Shown here one piece after another: positions 46,632 to 62,719 of a stretch of 64,000 bases of DNA. Numbering within the stretch: position 1 is the stretch's first letter; every line of letters starts with the position of its first letter. The position numbers and the translations under genes were made by a program. The notes under the pieces were generated by a model. That model saw only the letters and a list, made by a program, of their open reading frames with translations, was not told where the DNA came from and ran no database searches. The stretch is taken from the NCBI GenBank assembly GCA_964006375.1, contig OZ023267.1, forward strand, positions 81,634,182 through 81,698,181, written 5' to 3'. The stretch comes from Tillus elongatus. Lineage: Eukaryota > Arthropoda > Insecta > Coleoptera > Cleridae.

Positions 46632-46719
<88 letters not shown>
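46632..46719. repeat. (TA)n tract 17
   Basis: Ends exactly where reverse-transcriptase coding begins, so it marks the 5' truncation point of the next element. Confidence 0.95.
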
Positions 46720-46721
<2 letters not shown>

Positions 46722-47980
46722 CATTTGACAGAGCTGTTCACTCTATTCTACTGTCGAAGTTATCAAAAATTGGTTGGGCTGAGGATCGGGTTCAACTTTT
46801 TCGCTCATATTTGACCAACCGTGCACAGTATGTGGAATATGTGGGAATTAAATCTAAGAACTATACCCCTGCCTCAGACGTTCCACAAAGTTCTAAGCTA
46901 GGTCCTCTACTTTTTATTCTTTTTTATTAATGACCTCTGTGATCGTATATCTTGTGTGTTTACTTTATGCTGACGACTTAACAATTTTTCGGCGGATAGA
47001 CACATTGCGGGACTGTTCTGTGTTTCAAAATGATTTAGTTACTGTTGTACTGGTGTCATGATAATCGACTCAGTATAGGCAAATGTACAGTAATGACCTA
47101 TTCTAGAAGAGTTAGCAACCACAATTATACACTACTGGGGAGTCTGTTGCATAGGAGTGATAGCATGAGAGATTTCGATGTTTTTTTGACCAAAAACTTT
47201 GTTTTGACCTACACATTCAAGCATCAGTGTCAGATATGCTACGAGATATCTAGGTTATATTATTAGAATCTGTGAGGATTTCAGTTTAACCGATTGCATA
47301 AAAGTATTATATAAGTAACACATTAGTAATGTCTAAATTGGAATACGCTAGTCAAGTTTGGTCCCCGTTATACAACTGCCATAAAGATGCCATGGATAGG
47401 GTTCAGAAAAAGTACCTAAAACATATTTCTTACAGGTTGGATAATATCTATCCAGCGCAAAACACACCTTATAAACAATTTCTTGATGGATTTAACAAAC
47501 ATTCTCTGAAAACCAGAAGGGTTTGCTCTCTATTACGTTTTTTTTCAAAACCTGTTGTGCACAAGGTTGATTCACCGGTGCTGCTCTCATGGGTTAATTT
47601 GAGAATGCCGACTGTGTTGACTAGGAACAAAAACTTTTTTATTTTGCCCACAGCCAGAACAGACATTGTGTTAAAATCGCCCATGTATGAAATGTGTAAG
47701 TTTCCTAACCAATTCTAAATTGTCAGTGGTGTTGACACTCTGTGTGGTAGTGCATCTAAGTGGCCGGCATATGCAATGCGCAATATTCATGTTTTCTGCC
47801 GTGTAATTTACTGATTTTTCTTTTCGATTGCTGTTAATTGTTTGTTAGTTTATAATTTCTTGGCCTCGAATGTCTTACTCTATTAAATTGTATCTATAGT
47901 ATTTTGTGACTATAAGTTAAGAACCCTATTGTTTGGATTTTTTCTACTAGGTTGTAATTAGTTAAATGAATAAATAAGCT
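46720..47980 (+). pseudogene. 5'-truncated Jockey/CR1-like non-LTR reverse transcriptase
   Basis: Coding starts inside motif A (KAFDRAVHSILLSKL, catalytic Asp kept). PQSSKLGPLLFILF follows, where the usual Gly is Ser. The YADD box appears as CADDLTIFRR in a shifted frame near 46965. The thumb and C-terminal region at 47329-47718 include SKLEYASQVWSPLYNCHKDA and FLDGFNKHSLKTRRVCSLLR. Stops and shifts occur at about 46930, 47045 and 47266. The 3' untranslated part ends near 47980 in AT-rich repeats without a clear poly(A). No endonuclease portion. Confidence 0.8.
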
Positions 47981-48877
47981 AAGTAATAGAAAACCCAAAT
48001 TCCTTAATTGCACTTTATCTGCTTATTGAATTATTATTTCGCATTTTACTAAATTCTCAGAACATTTAACTTTTAACTTAATATCGGTGGAAAAAGAATC
48101 TATGAATAATTTTTAATAAATATTCAAATAATAGAAACAGTTGAACAGCTGGAGTGATTTTCAATTAGGATAACGTTAAATAACGAGTCTATTAAAATTG
48201 CATCTTTTTTGTGTTCGGAAATAAAAAATTTGATCGATGCGACTGTTAGGATCGATCAGTGAAAAAATGTAACTTTTAGCTACTAAAAGTCTAATATTTA
48301 TGAGGTAAATCATTTAGTAGCTACAGAGCCATTTTCTGGCGCCCACTGCATGCGGATTTTGTAGCGTAACTAGTCCAGTGATAAAAATTTCTCTAAGCGC
48401 GTAGCAGTGAGCTAATCAGTAAGCTATCCATGGACTAAAAAAATATTTGCTAAACCTACAAACTGCATATAAAATAAATTTTTACAGTTTTTTACTTACT
48501 CGCTTAAATCAGCCGCTGTTATTAAATGCGAAGTTTTCTCATCTGTTGGTTTCCGTTTTGGTCCTTGCTGCCTTTCTTTCTTTTCCTCGACTTTATCAAG
48601 TAACTGATTAAAACCTATAAATAAATTTAATAGTTGCTTAAATATAAAGCAAGAGAAACAGAAAATATATCACCTTATGCAACTAAAAAACGAACAAGTA
48701 TGGTAGCGAATTCTTAAAAAATATTTCAAATTGCAATCACATAATTCTCTATTAGCTTAGAAACTTCAGTTTTTGTACCTGATAAAATTTCTATAAAGGC
48801 AACATGAGTACCTAATTTCTTCAAAATAGCTCCATTATATTAGCAGATACAATATATTATGGGATAAACTGTTTCAT
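47981..48877. other. No recognised gene
   Basis: AT-rich. A small hairpin (TTTTAGCTACTAAAA) lies near 48275-48289. A Lys- and Arg-rich minus-strand piece near 48530-48600 is unassigned. Confidence 0.4.
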
Positions 48878-51084
48878 TTAACCCATTTTCAACCAAAGAG
48901 ACAAAAATCAAATGAAGAAAGGAATGACTCTCTATTCTCTTTATTTTTGTCCTTGAAAATAACATCAAACTCAAGAAAACTTATTAAGTACAGAAACTGC
49001 AGAAAAAATTGTTGCCTTAACGTTGATTAAAGCCATCTATTGTTTGTGAATATAGGCCACCACCATTTTTCCGGCGATACCAATTTGCTATTGCGCTATT
49101 TATTTGTGACTAAAATTATACAATGTGTCCCACAAAAAAGCTTTGCTTGTGACTGTATTAATACGATTTTGTCGAATATCCTCTCATGGAGATCAACCCC
49201 TCCCATATGTATGTTATAACATTTTATAACATGAGGCTGATTAACAGAAACTTTCTTCTTCCTTTTTACGATTATAACTCTTTGTTGTAACATTGGATGA
49301 GTATTGTCGTGGTTGTTGATCACAGTAACAACAAAGTTCTCATTCCACTTTACTAAAGATATTCCTGTTTTTGTCATGAGCCGAATCAAATGTACCCCTT
49401 ACTTGTTTGCAAGATCGTTTACTGGAAGAAGGGGACAATGACTGGTCCTATTCTCTCTTATTGTCCTAGTTGCAAAATATCCTTTAATCTTCACAATAGT
49501 GAAAAGCTTGTGTGACGAGAAAAAATTGTCAAAAAAATTTGATCTGTGGATTGTCGACAATGGAAAGCAAATCTATCACAACTTGCGCCCCTATTCCAAT
49601 ACTGAATTTTATTTCATTTGCATTTGCCCCTTCATATAGAATGAATTGGTAAATATATTCATCTGACGAGCATGTACACCGTAGCTTGAACCCAAGGGAA
49701 ACTGGCTTGCCTTTTATGAACATTTTGCAGGAGTGTTTACCTGAAGTAAGGCACTACTGCTCGTCGTTGGCTAAACTAAATGAGGGTACACCAAACTGAA
49801 GGTTCTTTTTGTTTATTATATCCAGAAGAGGGCGAACCTTAGACAATTTATCATTCTTGTCCAACATACTCTTGTCTGACAAATGTATATTCATTTTGAT
49901 AGTATAAAATATATTCCTGTTCATGCAGTTCTTTACTACATCCCTTGTCATCATTAGACTAATATAACTGTTGTTAAGGTAGATTATGGTAGCCAGTCAG
50001 AAGCAGGTTTCCTATAAAATTGAGCAACTTGACTTTGTCTACTTCAAAATCGTTGCGGTTATTATCAGCAGCATATTTGTTTGTGAACGTTATGATGAGG
50101 TTTTGAACTTCGTCATCGAAGAACACAAGAAACATATTCAGTGGTGACTTACCTCCCAGCTGAATTTTCAAGCATTCCAAATTATCTTGTTCTCTAGATA
50201 GAGGCTGCAAATTTAGAACAGTTTCACCTTTTTCTCACGCTAGATTGCCACTAGCATTGAAATTTGTTTTTTTTCTCAGCTAGAGTTTTTTAATCAGAGT
50301 CAAAATTGGGATCAAGGTAAGCATCGTCCAATTGTAGTTCGAATGCCCAGCAATATCTCATAGTTTATTATGTTCCCAAAATTTTATAAAACATTTTTAT
50401 CAATATCTTCTTCTTCAGTTCGGTAGTACATAGACAGCATCAATTTGAGCTGAAAATTTTAAACAGTAGGTACTGTATTTCCTATAGATATATCATAAAC
50501 TTACCTCTCTTAATCACCAATTTACGAACAATGTCTTCCAGAGTAGCTCTCATGTATTTCTGTGTGAAATACCGATCATCTATTTAGCATTTAGTGAAAA
50601 CAAATAATGAAAATATTTTTCAAATAAAGGTGTTAAGTATTTCACAAAAACGAAGTATCATGATACGCGTGAATATGATGGAAGTCATGCAGACACTGCT
50701 GGTGCTCTCATCTGTCATGGCTGACTCTGTCAAGTTCTTCGCGCTTGTTCAGGCTCTCTCAAATAACTTTTTATTTTATTTTTCATGTAGTCTTGTTCTT
50801 TTATATGTACTTTCATTTGTTTTGTGTTTATATGTTGCTTTAAAGCGAATTAGAGTTGTACATCACAACTGAAATATGTGTGATTTGGTGCCGGAAAAAT
50901 GCACATAACCGGCATTTTGCTGCAATAATGCGAATATTTGCCCTTTCTTGAGAATAGAATGATACACTATACTGTGAAGGTATTACGAAATCAGTCAAAT
51001 GTGTGAAAAAATTTGTTGTATAAATGAAAAAAATATATCAAAAGCACTATTTCGTTTTCGCAACGCTGGTTGAAAATGAGTTAA
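48878..51084 (-). mobile_element. piggyBac-like transposon with TTAA target sites
   Basis: TTAA at 48878-48881 and 51081-51084 flank inverted ends CCCATTTTCAACC and, reversed, CTCATTTTCAACC (12 of 13 match). Inside lies a minus-strand piggyBac-type transposase remnant. TTAA duplication is diagnostic of this superfamily. Element length 2199 bp, in the usual range. Confidence 0.85.
48882..50340 (-). pseudogene. piggyBac-type transposase (DDE_Tnp_1_7)
   Basis: Cut-and-paste transposase. From the N-terminal side: LELQLDDAYLDPNFDSD near 50310, then LLNFIGNLLLTGYHNLP (49974-50210), DKLSKVRPLLDIINKKNLQF followed by a SLANDEQ segment with the first catalytic Asp region, MFIKGKPVSLGFKLRCTCSS, FFDNFFSSHKLFTIVKIKG (second Asp), and WNENFVVTVINNHDNTHPML, VIKCYNIHMGGVDLHERIFD (third Asp region). 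The frame is broken by stops at about 49970, 49755, 49528 and 49390. The C-terminal Cys-rich domain was not seen before the left end. Inactive. Confidence 0.8.
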
Positions 51085-51109
51085 CAACCGTTTGGGCTGT
51101 TGAATCATA

Positions 51110-51480
51110 ATATCATCTAGATTATCCAACCAAGCTTTCAGTAACCTCTTTTATCATCCACATGGTCTCTGTGAATTTTATTCGTCTTTCTTTTCTTACA
51201 CTATCCATTCGTTTTATGTGACCATACTATCTAAGCACACTGCTTTCATACTTACTTTCAACAGATTTCTTCACTTTACATTCGTTGAAAACCCATTTAT
51301 TCCTAACTTTACCTTTTCATATTCTTTAACCGTTACTCGTCTTAAGTGGTCCACTCTTACAGCATTTAGTTTTCTTACATGCTTTGCTTAACACGCCCAG
51401 ATTTCACACTCATACATGCTAGTTGGGACCACTACTCTTTTTCATACAACGATTTTAACCCCTTTTATGGTTATAGTTGA
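51110..51480 (-). pseudogene. C-terminal fragment of an RTE/BovB-like reverse transcriptase polyprotein
   Basis: Minus-strand reading gives VVVPTSMYECEIWAC, RKLNAVRVDHLRR and VLR-YGHIKRMDSVRKERRI, the pattern of the region after the reverse transcriptase in many insect non-LTR elements (tail of a Tyr-Gly-Cys-Glu-X-Trp block). No active site is included. Stops present. Confidence 0.55.
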
Positions 51481-51536
51481 CAACTCCTCTATTTTATCTC
51501 CCATTTGTCTGCTTTCGAAAAGAGTTTTTCTGAATA

Positions 51537-52140
51537 CGAGGGTCGTTTCAATCGGAATTTAAATGGCACCACCTATGAGTGAATGTTGCAATTCTAATGA
51601 CAGTTGCGTCTGTTGTAGTTAAACATTTCACGAAGCAAAATGTGACTTTTGTTACCTCTCTGATTTTTACCGTTTCGAATTTATAAGCTTGACAAATGTC
51701 TTCTGCAAACGTCTCGGATGCTGTGACCATTGATAGTCAAAAATCGTAAATAAAAATTAAAACTTTACGTGGCAAAAACCCTACCAAAATTCACAGAGCT
51801 TTGCATGTAGTTTTTGCCGAGCAGACGCTAGACCGTAGTACAGTTCGCCGTTAGGCCAGTCGTTTTGTAGAGGAAGTGTCTACATTCAACATAAGTCAAT
51901 ACCAGAAAGACCAAAACAGGAACAAATAAGCCAAATATGAAACTTGTGGCAGATGCACTTTCAACCAATCTTCGTGCAACTTTCGAGGAATTGTCAGAAG
52001 CCACCAAAATTTCAATAACATCAGAGTTCCGCATTTTGACAACTTATTTGCAGAAAAGAAAAATGTGTGTTCGATGGGTCCCCCACTTTTTGTCTTCTGA
52101 ACGGAAACAGACATACGTATACATTGCAACACTATAAACT
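51537..52140 (+). pseudogene. mariner-like element, N-terminal transposase fragment
   Basis: A TA plus CGAGGGTCGTTTCAAT start at 51535 resembles a mariner inverted end. At 51830-52135 the DNA-binding half is readable across frames: STVRR and SRFVEEVST, then LRATFEELSEATKISITS, FRILTTYLQKRKMCVRWVPH and FLSSERKQTYVYIATL. The WVPH/L segment precedes the catalytic core in mariner transposases. No core or right end was found. Confidence 0.65.
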
Positions 52141-53699
52141 GAAGGTTTGACTACGAAGATTAAACTTCGTAGAAACCAGCGTTTGAACACCAAACGCGCT
52201 TGACGATCACGTGGGTTTAGAACCTAAAGTCATTAGCACGTGGTACGGATAAAATAAGATTAACACTAATTCTTACACCGGCTGATATTATTTATCTGCA
52301 CACTCGTCTGAGAATTCTTGTCTAAAATTGCCTCTTCTGCCACAATGGTGAACACATACAATGATCTCCTGGAATTGTGGGACTGTTGCCCAAATGAACC
52401 GGTATCACGCAATCACAGCATAACTTATCCTTTGACGCAATTTTTGGTGCAGTCATAGAAAAATAAGAACTGAATAAGTCTAGGCATTGGGGTTAGCGTC
52501 AATATAAACACGTAACACCTAACTGACATTCCCTTTAGCACAAATATACATTAAATTATGTCGGCTAATACAATGTTATAGTAAACAGGCATAGCGAGAA
52601 TTCGTAAAATTGTGCACCAACCACTGAATATCAACTATAAACTGCATGTATGACAGAACACTTTTTTTAATCTAGAGGCACTCCTCCCTAGTAAACTCAA
52701 CTTCCTGGATCTGTCAACTACGATAAGATAATGTGAGTTTTTCCAATTGAAAAAGGGGATAACCAAAAAACTTAAATTGTGCACTAACCACTTAATGTTA
52801 ATTATAAACTGGATGTATGACTGAACACCATATGTCTACTAAAATAATATATTGCCAGTTTTTCGGAATGAACAAAGAGGGTCCATAGAATTTATCATAA
52901 AAGAATGATATAGTGCAGTAAAGAGATATTAAAATAATGTGTAATACTGACAAATATATTGTAATGTATATTTATTTCAACTGCAAGCCATCCTACCAAA
53001 ATGTGATTGTACGGGATACGGGTATTAACTTCCTCCACTGTGAAAATATTTGCCTAGCATAATATTGAGGCCAACCGAGAAATGCTAATACTGGAAAGAT
53101 CTATTACAAGTACAATTCTATCACCATACTCTACTAGACAGACAAAGATATACTAAAGGTGTTGTATTGTAACAGAGAACACGAGAGAATCAGATGTGGT
53201 TACAGCCTACTGTCTATTACATTCTGGAAGTTGTTTCGGGAAATTCCTAGTACACTAACAGCATAGTAAAAACCAAATTGTGTTAAATATTCTTCTGTTA
53301 CAGCAATAAATCATCAAGCATCATTTTATATTACAGGCCATTGTAGTATAATAAAAGGACATTAAATCTGCAGACTGTAGTGTCAAAGAACTGATCTGAA
53401 ATGTAAGTACCTGGCCCTCAGCTGTGTTGCCGCTGTTCAGAATTTTTCCCCGCGATGGAAAATATTTTACTCCCTGTAACTGTATATGTTTAAGTAATAT
53501 TAAAATGTATTTGCATCACCAGTTCTTATATAATGAATATTAAGTTATATTTAAAAAAGCTATAGTTATATAAATGGTAATAGGGTATTTCAGGAAACTT
53601 TATATATGTATGATAAATATAATGATCTCCAAGAGAGATATGAAAGATAATATCGGCTAGTACCTATTCACATAAAATCAATGAAAATGTGGACAAAGA
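52141..53699. other. No recognised gene
   Basis: AT-rich with short frames only. Two similar pieces around 52610-52650 and 52775-52830 share TGTGCAC-AACCACT and CATGTATGA-like motifs and ACTGCAT/ACTGGAT-type variants, suggesting an old short duplication about 165 bases apart. Confidence 0.45.
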
Positions 53700-55560
<1,861 letters not shown>

Positions 55561-55639
55561 AATCTCATTTCACTTTAAAGTTATCTAATCATATTTAATA
55601 CAATCGTAGACTTTTCCCGTGATTTCATAAGTGCCTGTT

Positions 55640-55755
55640 TTAGGGAATGTTCTTAAAAAAACTAATGAGGAGATGCTGACTTTTAAATTTCGAAAAAAAA
55701 TTCTTGAAATCAGTGCGAACTAGTCCCCCTTGAACCCATATCCAGGGTTAGTTTC

Positions 55756-55848
<93 letters not shown>

Positions 55849-55950
55849 ATGAACCATTCGCCAAAATGTACGTCTGTAGGTTTAAAGACAAAAAAGTTAG
55901 AGGCATTTAAAGAAAAAAAATTGGGTTTTACACAAAAATATAAATGCAAA
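55640..55950 (-). repeat. Repeat R1, copy f (end fragment)
   Basis: Only the end segment (AACTAGTCCCCCTTGAACCC and GTTAGTTTCAATT) plus TA tract 19 and a short flank. Confidence 0.75.
55759..55846. repeat. (TA)n tract 19, in R1 copy f
   Basis: About 44 units at the same place as tracts 7, 12 and 18. Confidence 0.95.
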
Positions 55951-58883
<2,933 letters not shown>

Positions 58884-59189
58884 ATGGAGTTCGAGTGTTA
58901 CGCGAATGTCGTTGATATCACTAACAAGATGCAGCATTTCCTTGAAACTGTTACCCAGAGAAACGATATCAACGTCGGAGATTATTTAACTTTTAAAAAA
59001 AGCTTTAGTAAAGCTGTGCAAAACCTAGTGACAATAATAGTGGCAACCACTATAGGATATGTCTTCACAACAGAACTGGGAGCTGCATCACCAGAGGAAT
59101 ATATGCAGGTACTAAAAAACCACATTAACTGTTTAAGAAATAAAAAATATGATCTGTACAGGACTTTTAAGGAAAAACTTAATATTTAG
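58884..59189 (+). CDS. Unrecognised 101-aa protein
   Basis: ATG-initiated frame without stops starting MEFECYANVVDITNKMQHFL, with NVGDYLTFKKSFSKAVQNLV and a moderately hydrophobic stretch VTIIVATTIGYVFTTELGAA that could be a single membrane segment or a buried helix. The end is charged (LRNKKYDLYRTFKEKL). An AATAAA with an A-rich stretch follows at about 59380-59405. There are no neighbours on either side except TA tracts. Amino-acid use looks genuine rather than random, but I cannot name a family; a retroelement Gag fragment or a lineage-specific gene are both possible. Confidence 0.4.
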   Translation: MEFECYANVVDITNKMQHFLETVTQRNDINVGDYLTFKKSFSKAVQNLVTIIVATTIGYVFTTELGAASPEEYMQVLKNHINCLRNKKYDLYRTFKEKLNI

Positions 59190-59464
59190 GTGCAAAATTA
59201 GATTATATTTAGAATGAATAATAATTAATAATAATATTGTGCAAAACTATCCGTAATACAGAAACCAAAAATGGTGCTTAGCTGGTAAAAATAGGTATTA
59301 GGTTAGCGTAAGATTATGGAATATGACATATTTATATTTTTGTTAATTTATTTGGAGAATATGTATTTTATTTTGTAAATAAAGTGATTTTATAAAATAA
59401 AAAAAAGATATATGTTCTCAGCTCTAAAATAAATATTTGCAGGTATACTAAAATAAATACCATA

Positions 59465-59466
<2 letters not shown>
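59190..59466. other. 3' flank of the 101-aa frame
   Basis: Non-coding, ending in AATAAAGTG and AAAATAAAAAAAAG, which look like a polyadenylation signal and an A-rich tail. Confidence 0.4.
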
Positions 59467-59528
<62 letters not shown>

Positions 59529-59536
59529 ATATATAC

Positions 59537-59622
<86 letters not shown>
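59467..59622. repeat. (TA)n tract 21, interrupted
   Basis: Two TA runs joined by GTATGTATGTATATATATAC-type units. It marks the 3' truncation of the adjacent reverse transcriptase. Confidence 0.95.
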
Positions 59623-59624
<2 letters not shown>

Positions 59625-61012
59625 GCGGCTTCTCGTCAGGCGTGTTGGTCATGTGGGCGCCATGTTAAGTGTTTGTCGATGAAAACCCCGAGGTATTTGG
59701 CGGAATCTTGCCAGTATATTAGACGGTTGCCTAATGAAACGTGTTCGTATGGTGTATGTCTCCTCTTGTAAATAGGACTGCTGAACATTTATCGGGGTTT
59801 ATGGCGCAAATAAGATTTCCTATACCAGCCTTGCAGCTCGTCTACGGCGGTCTGAAGTCGTTCGGTTATTATGCTCGGCTGAGTGGAGCTGCTGAGGATG
59901 GTAGTGTCGTCTATGTACAGTGCGTATGTAACGTTTAGGGGCGCTGTCGGAATGTCTACGACACACATATTGTACAGCAGAGGGGAGATAGCAGAACCCT
60001 GCGGGAGACCAGCCGTTGCTGAGTACGTTCTAGATCTGGCTCCCAGATGTTTGACCTAGGACTTCATCTGTTGCAGGTATGACCTGGTTAGCAGAATCAG
60101 AGAAAGATGATAAATAAATGATAGAAGTTTATTTAGGAAGCCCGCATGCCAAACTCTATATTGCACCAGTTGACTTGTTTTTATTAAATGCTTCGGTGAT
60201 ATTTTCCACCACACGGAGGACTTGGTCTGTGGTGGAGTGCTGGTGTCTGAAACGGAATTGCTCGTCTGGGAGGATATGATTTTCAGAGGTGAATGAAGCT
60301 AGACTTTTCTGGATCAGTTTTTCGGCGATTTTGCAGATGACTGGTAGTAGGCTAATAGGCCTGTCGTTCTGAGGGAACAACGGATCTTTGCTGGGTTTCG
60401 GGATGTTGATAATATCGGCAAGTTTCCACATGGAAGGAAAATCTTGAAATCGCACCATGGCATTCATAATAGTAACTAGGAATACCACAGCTTTGCGCGG
60501 GGGGTGGGGTGGTAGGGGGGGATCAGGGCTACGTTGGAGATTCCATCGTAGCCCGGAGCTTTCCTATTTTTTAATGATTTGACTATTTGGGAAACTTCTT
60601 TGAAAGTTGTGGGCTCGATAGTTGTGTCTTGGGTGGCGCGAAGCGCACTCCTGACGTAGCGGTGCGTTCTTGCTACATGCGACAGATCAACGTTGTCATA
60701 AATCCGGCTGAAATGCAACTCCAGATGATCTGTGAATGCACTTGCTCTCTCCGCATCCGTGTATACGACACCGTTGCGGCCGTGAAGTGGGGATATCGGA
60801 AGTTTCTGGGTGCGAAGGGTTTTTGCCATTCACCAGATGGACTTGTCTTGGGCAGACAGGGTTTGCAGGCGTTCCTCCCAACGGTTATTGCGGAGTTCTT
60901 CTAGAGTGGATCGTACTTGTTTGATGAGTCTGTTTGCATCTCGTTTGTCGCTGGGGTTTCCGGTGCGCTGACCTAGTCTACGCACGCGGTTCTTTTCGAG
61001 TATTATTTCTCT
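59623..61012 (-). pseudogene. Jockey-like non-LTR reverse transcriptase, truncated at both ends
   Basis: Reading leftward: RDANRLIKQVRSTLEEL, LRTQKLPISPLHGRNGVVYT, VKSLKNRKAPGYDGISNVAL, MWKLADIINIPKPSKDPLFP, RPISLLPVICKIAEKLIQ and FRFRHQHSTTDQVLRVVENI. Motif A is missing: the frame goes from STGAI to RVWHAGFLNKL, so about ten residues with the first catalytic Asp were deleted near 60156. Motif B GLPQGSAISPLLYN and YIDDTTILSS follow near 60000 and 59915, then [17 protein letters not shown]. No endonuclease and no 3' end. Inactive. Confidence 0.85.
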
Positions 61013-61039
61013 GATACTGGACGTTAGTAATTTCAGCAG

Positions 61040-61945
61040 TTATAATACAAAAAATCAAGGCGCAGCAAGTGCGTTGTGGTACTTAATTTTCATAAAAATG
61101 TTTTTAAAAGCAAATATGTGTGTTTCTTAAGAAAGCAAGCATCAAATTTGGTTACCAGTATAACCTATATAGTAAAAACAATGTGCCAAGTTTCATCAAA
61201 ATAACTTTTTTGTTTGAAAATGTATAAAAATTTCCGGAAGTAAACTTAAGGTGCTCCCGAAAAAACTGGTTTCTTGTTCAACTTTATGGGTTAATAGCAA
61301 ATTTAGCTATTCAAATTCGAAGCATTTCATGAAAATTTGCTACCATAACGCACTTGCTTCGTCCCGAATTTCTGTTCTTACAAACATGCATTTTATTTAG
61401 GAAGAAAGTGCAAAAATGTTATAAGATGAGGCGTGTTCGATTTAAAAAAAAAATTGTATCACAAACGACTTATGGGTCACCTGTGTAGAAATAATTTTTT
61501 AAGATGTAACTTAAGACACCCTATAATTAATGTATACAATTTTTTTCGTATCTTGTCTAATAACAAATATATTCAGCTTTATTGTTTTTTACGAACATTT
61601 GACAAAAAATCATATGCCATTAAACAACAAACCCTATAGTTAAACTACTGCCAATGGACCAGAGAAAGGGTCTATTTGAAATGAATTTTCTGGAAATATT
61701 TAAGCTAAATTTTGGTAGGTAATTTACCTATATTGATATAAACTCGCGTACCAAATTTGGTGGCCCTTACTTTGTTATTTTCGAAAGAAAACAAAATGTT
61801 CTGGGAAAACCTGTGCCGATTTTCCTGGCTAACGAACTTATCCAAGCCACTTGCAAAAGCAAAGTATTCACCAAGTTTAATCAAAATCGGCTCATTCTTT
61901 TTTTGAGTTATCGGTGTGATACATATGAATACATACATATATATT
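61040..61945 (+). repeat. Repeat R1, copy g
   Basis: Same orientation as copy a, with inverted-end unit at 61055-61371 and the TGGCTAACGAACTTATCCA segment. At the TA position it has only ACATACATATATATTG. Confidence 0.8.
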
Positions 61946-62719
61946 GTCACGAAGTGACGTAATTGCCATTAGATAATCTAATTAGTTAACAGGGGAATAG
62001 ATCCGTACCATCTGTATTTAATTTAATTTATTTTTGTTATTAAAACATTCGTAAATTTTTGATAAAATATAGTTTCAAGAACACGTCGCGAGACCGGTGG
62101 AAAGGATTATAGCGGGTAACATCGCCCAGGCGGGTCCTGCGGTATGCGAAGCGATGAAAGCGGCGACGGATGGGCTGGTCCACTGCATCCCTACGCGCAC
62201 CTCGCAGCGCATAAATTGTGAACCGTGCGAGAGCCAGCAGATCCGCCGTGACGCGCTGAACAAGTTAGTTCTCTTTCAGCGAGCGTAGAGCCAGGCCACG
62301 GAGAGGAAGCAGCCACCGTCCGCGTCTAGATTCTTGGTGTTAGGTTTTATTGGGTATTTTCAGGCCGGCCGTTGGAGAGGAGTAAGCAGCGATTCGTTAG
62401 GTGCACCAGCTTAGTAGAGCTAGCAGCAGTGGCAAGTGGAGAACGCCGTCTTCAGCAGGCCGCTCATTTCCGCTTTGTTTAGGTAGGTCGTTGTCTCTAT
62501 AGCTGTACGGTGCAGGGCCTGTATGGAAGGGGTTTTCCACGGATCGACGTCTCTCTCTGGCGACGAGCACCTTAGTGCGCTTGGTGGCCTTCGCCAGAGG
62601 TGATGTTAAAAGTCCAGGTGTGGAAAAGATTTTGAATGTTGTGTTTGTCAGTGGTTTTATGTCAGAGAGGCAGCCGCAACGGAGCTTTGAATAAATGAGT
62701 CCATCGTTTACTTCTGTCG
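61946..62719. other. GC-richer region preceding the tandem array
   Basis: Base composition changes sharply from about 62080. It begins with TGTCACGAAGTGACGTAATT at 61946, which could be the start of an LTR-type repeat. A 63-codon plus frame (62097-62288) and a 121-codon minus frame (62397-62762) overlap on opposite strands and neither looks like a known protein. Confidence 0.4.
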
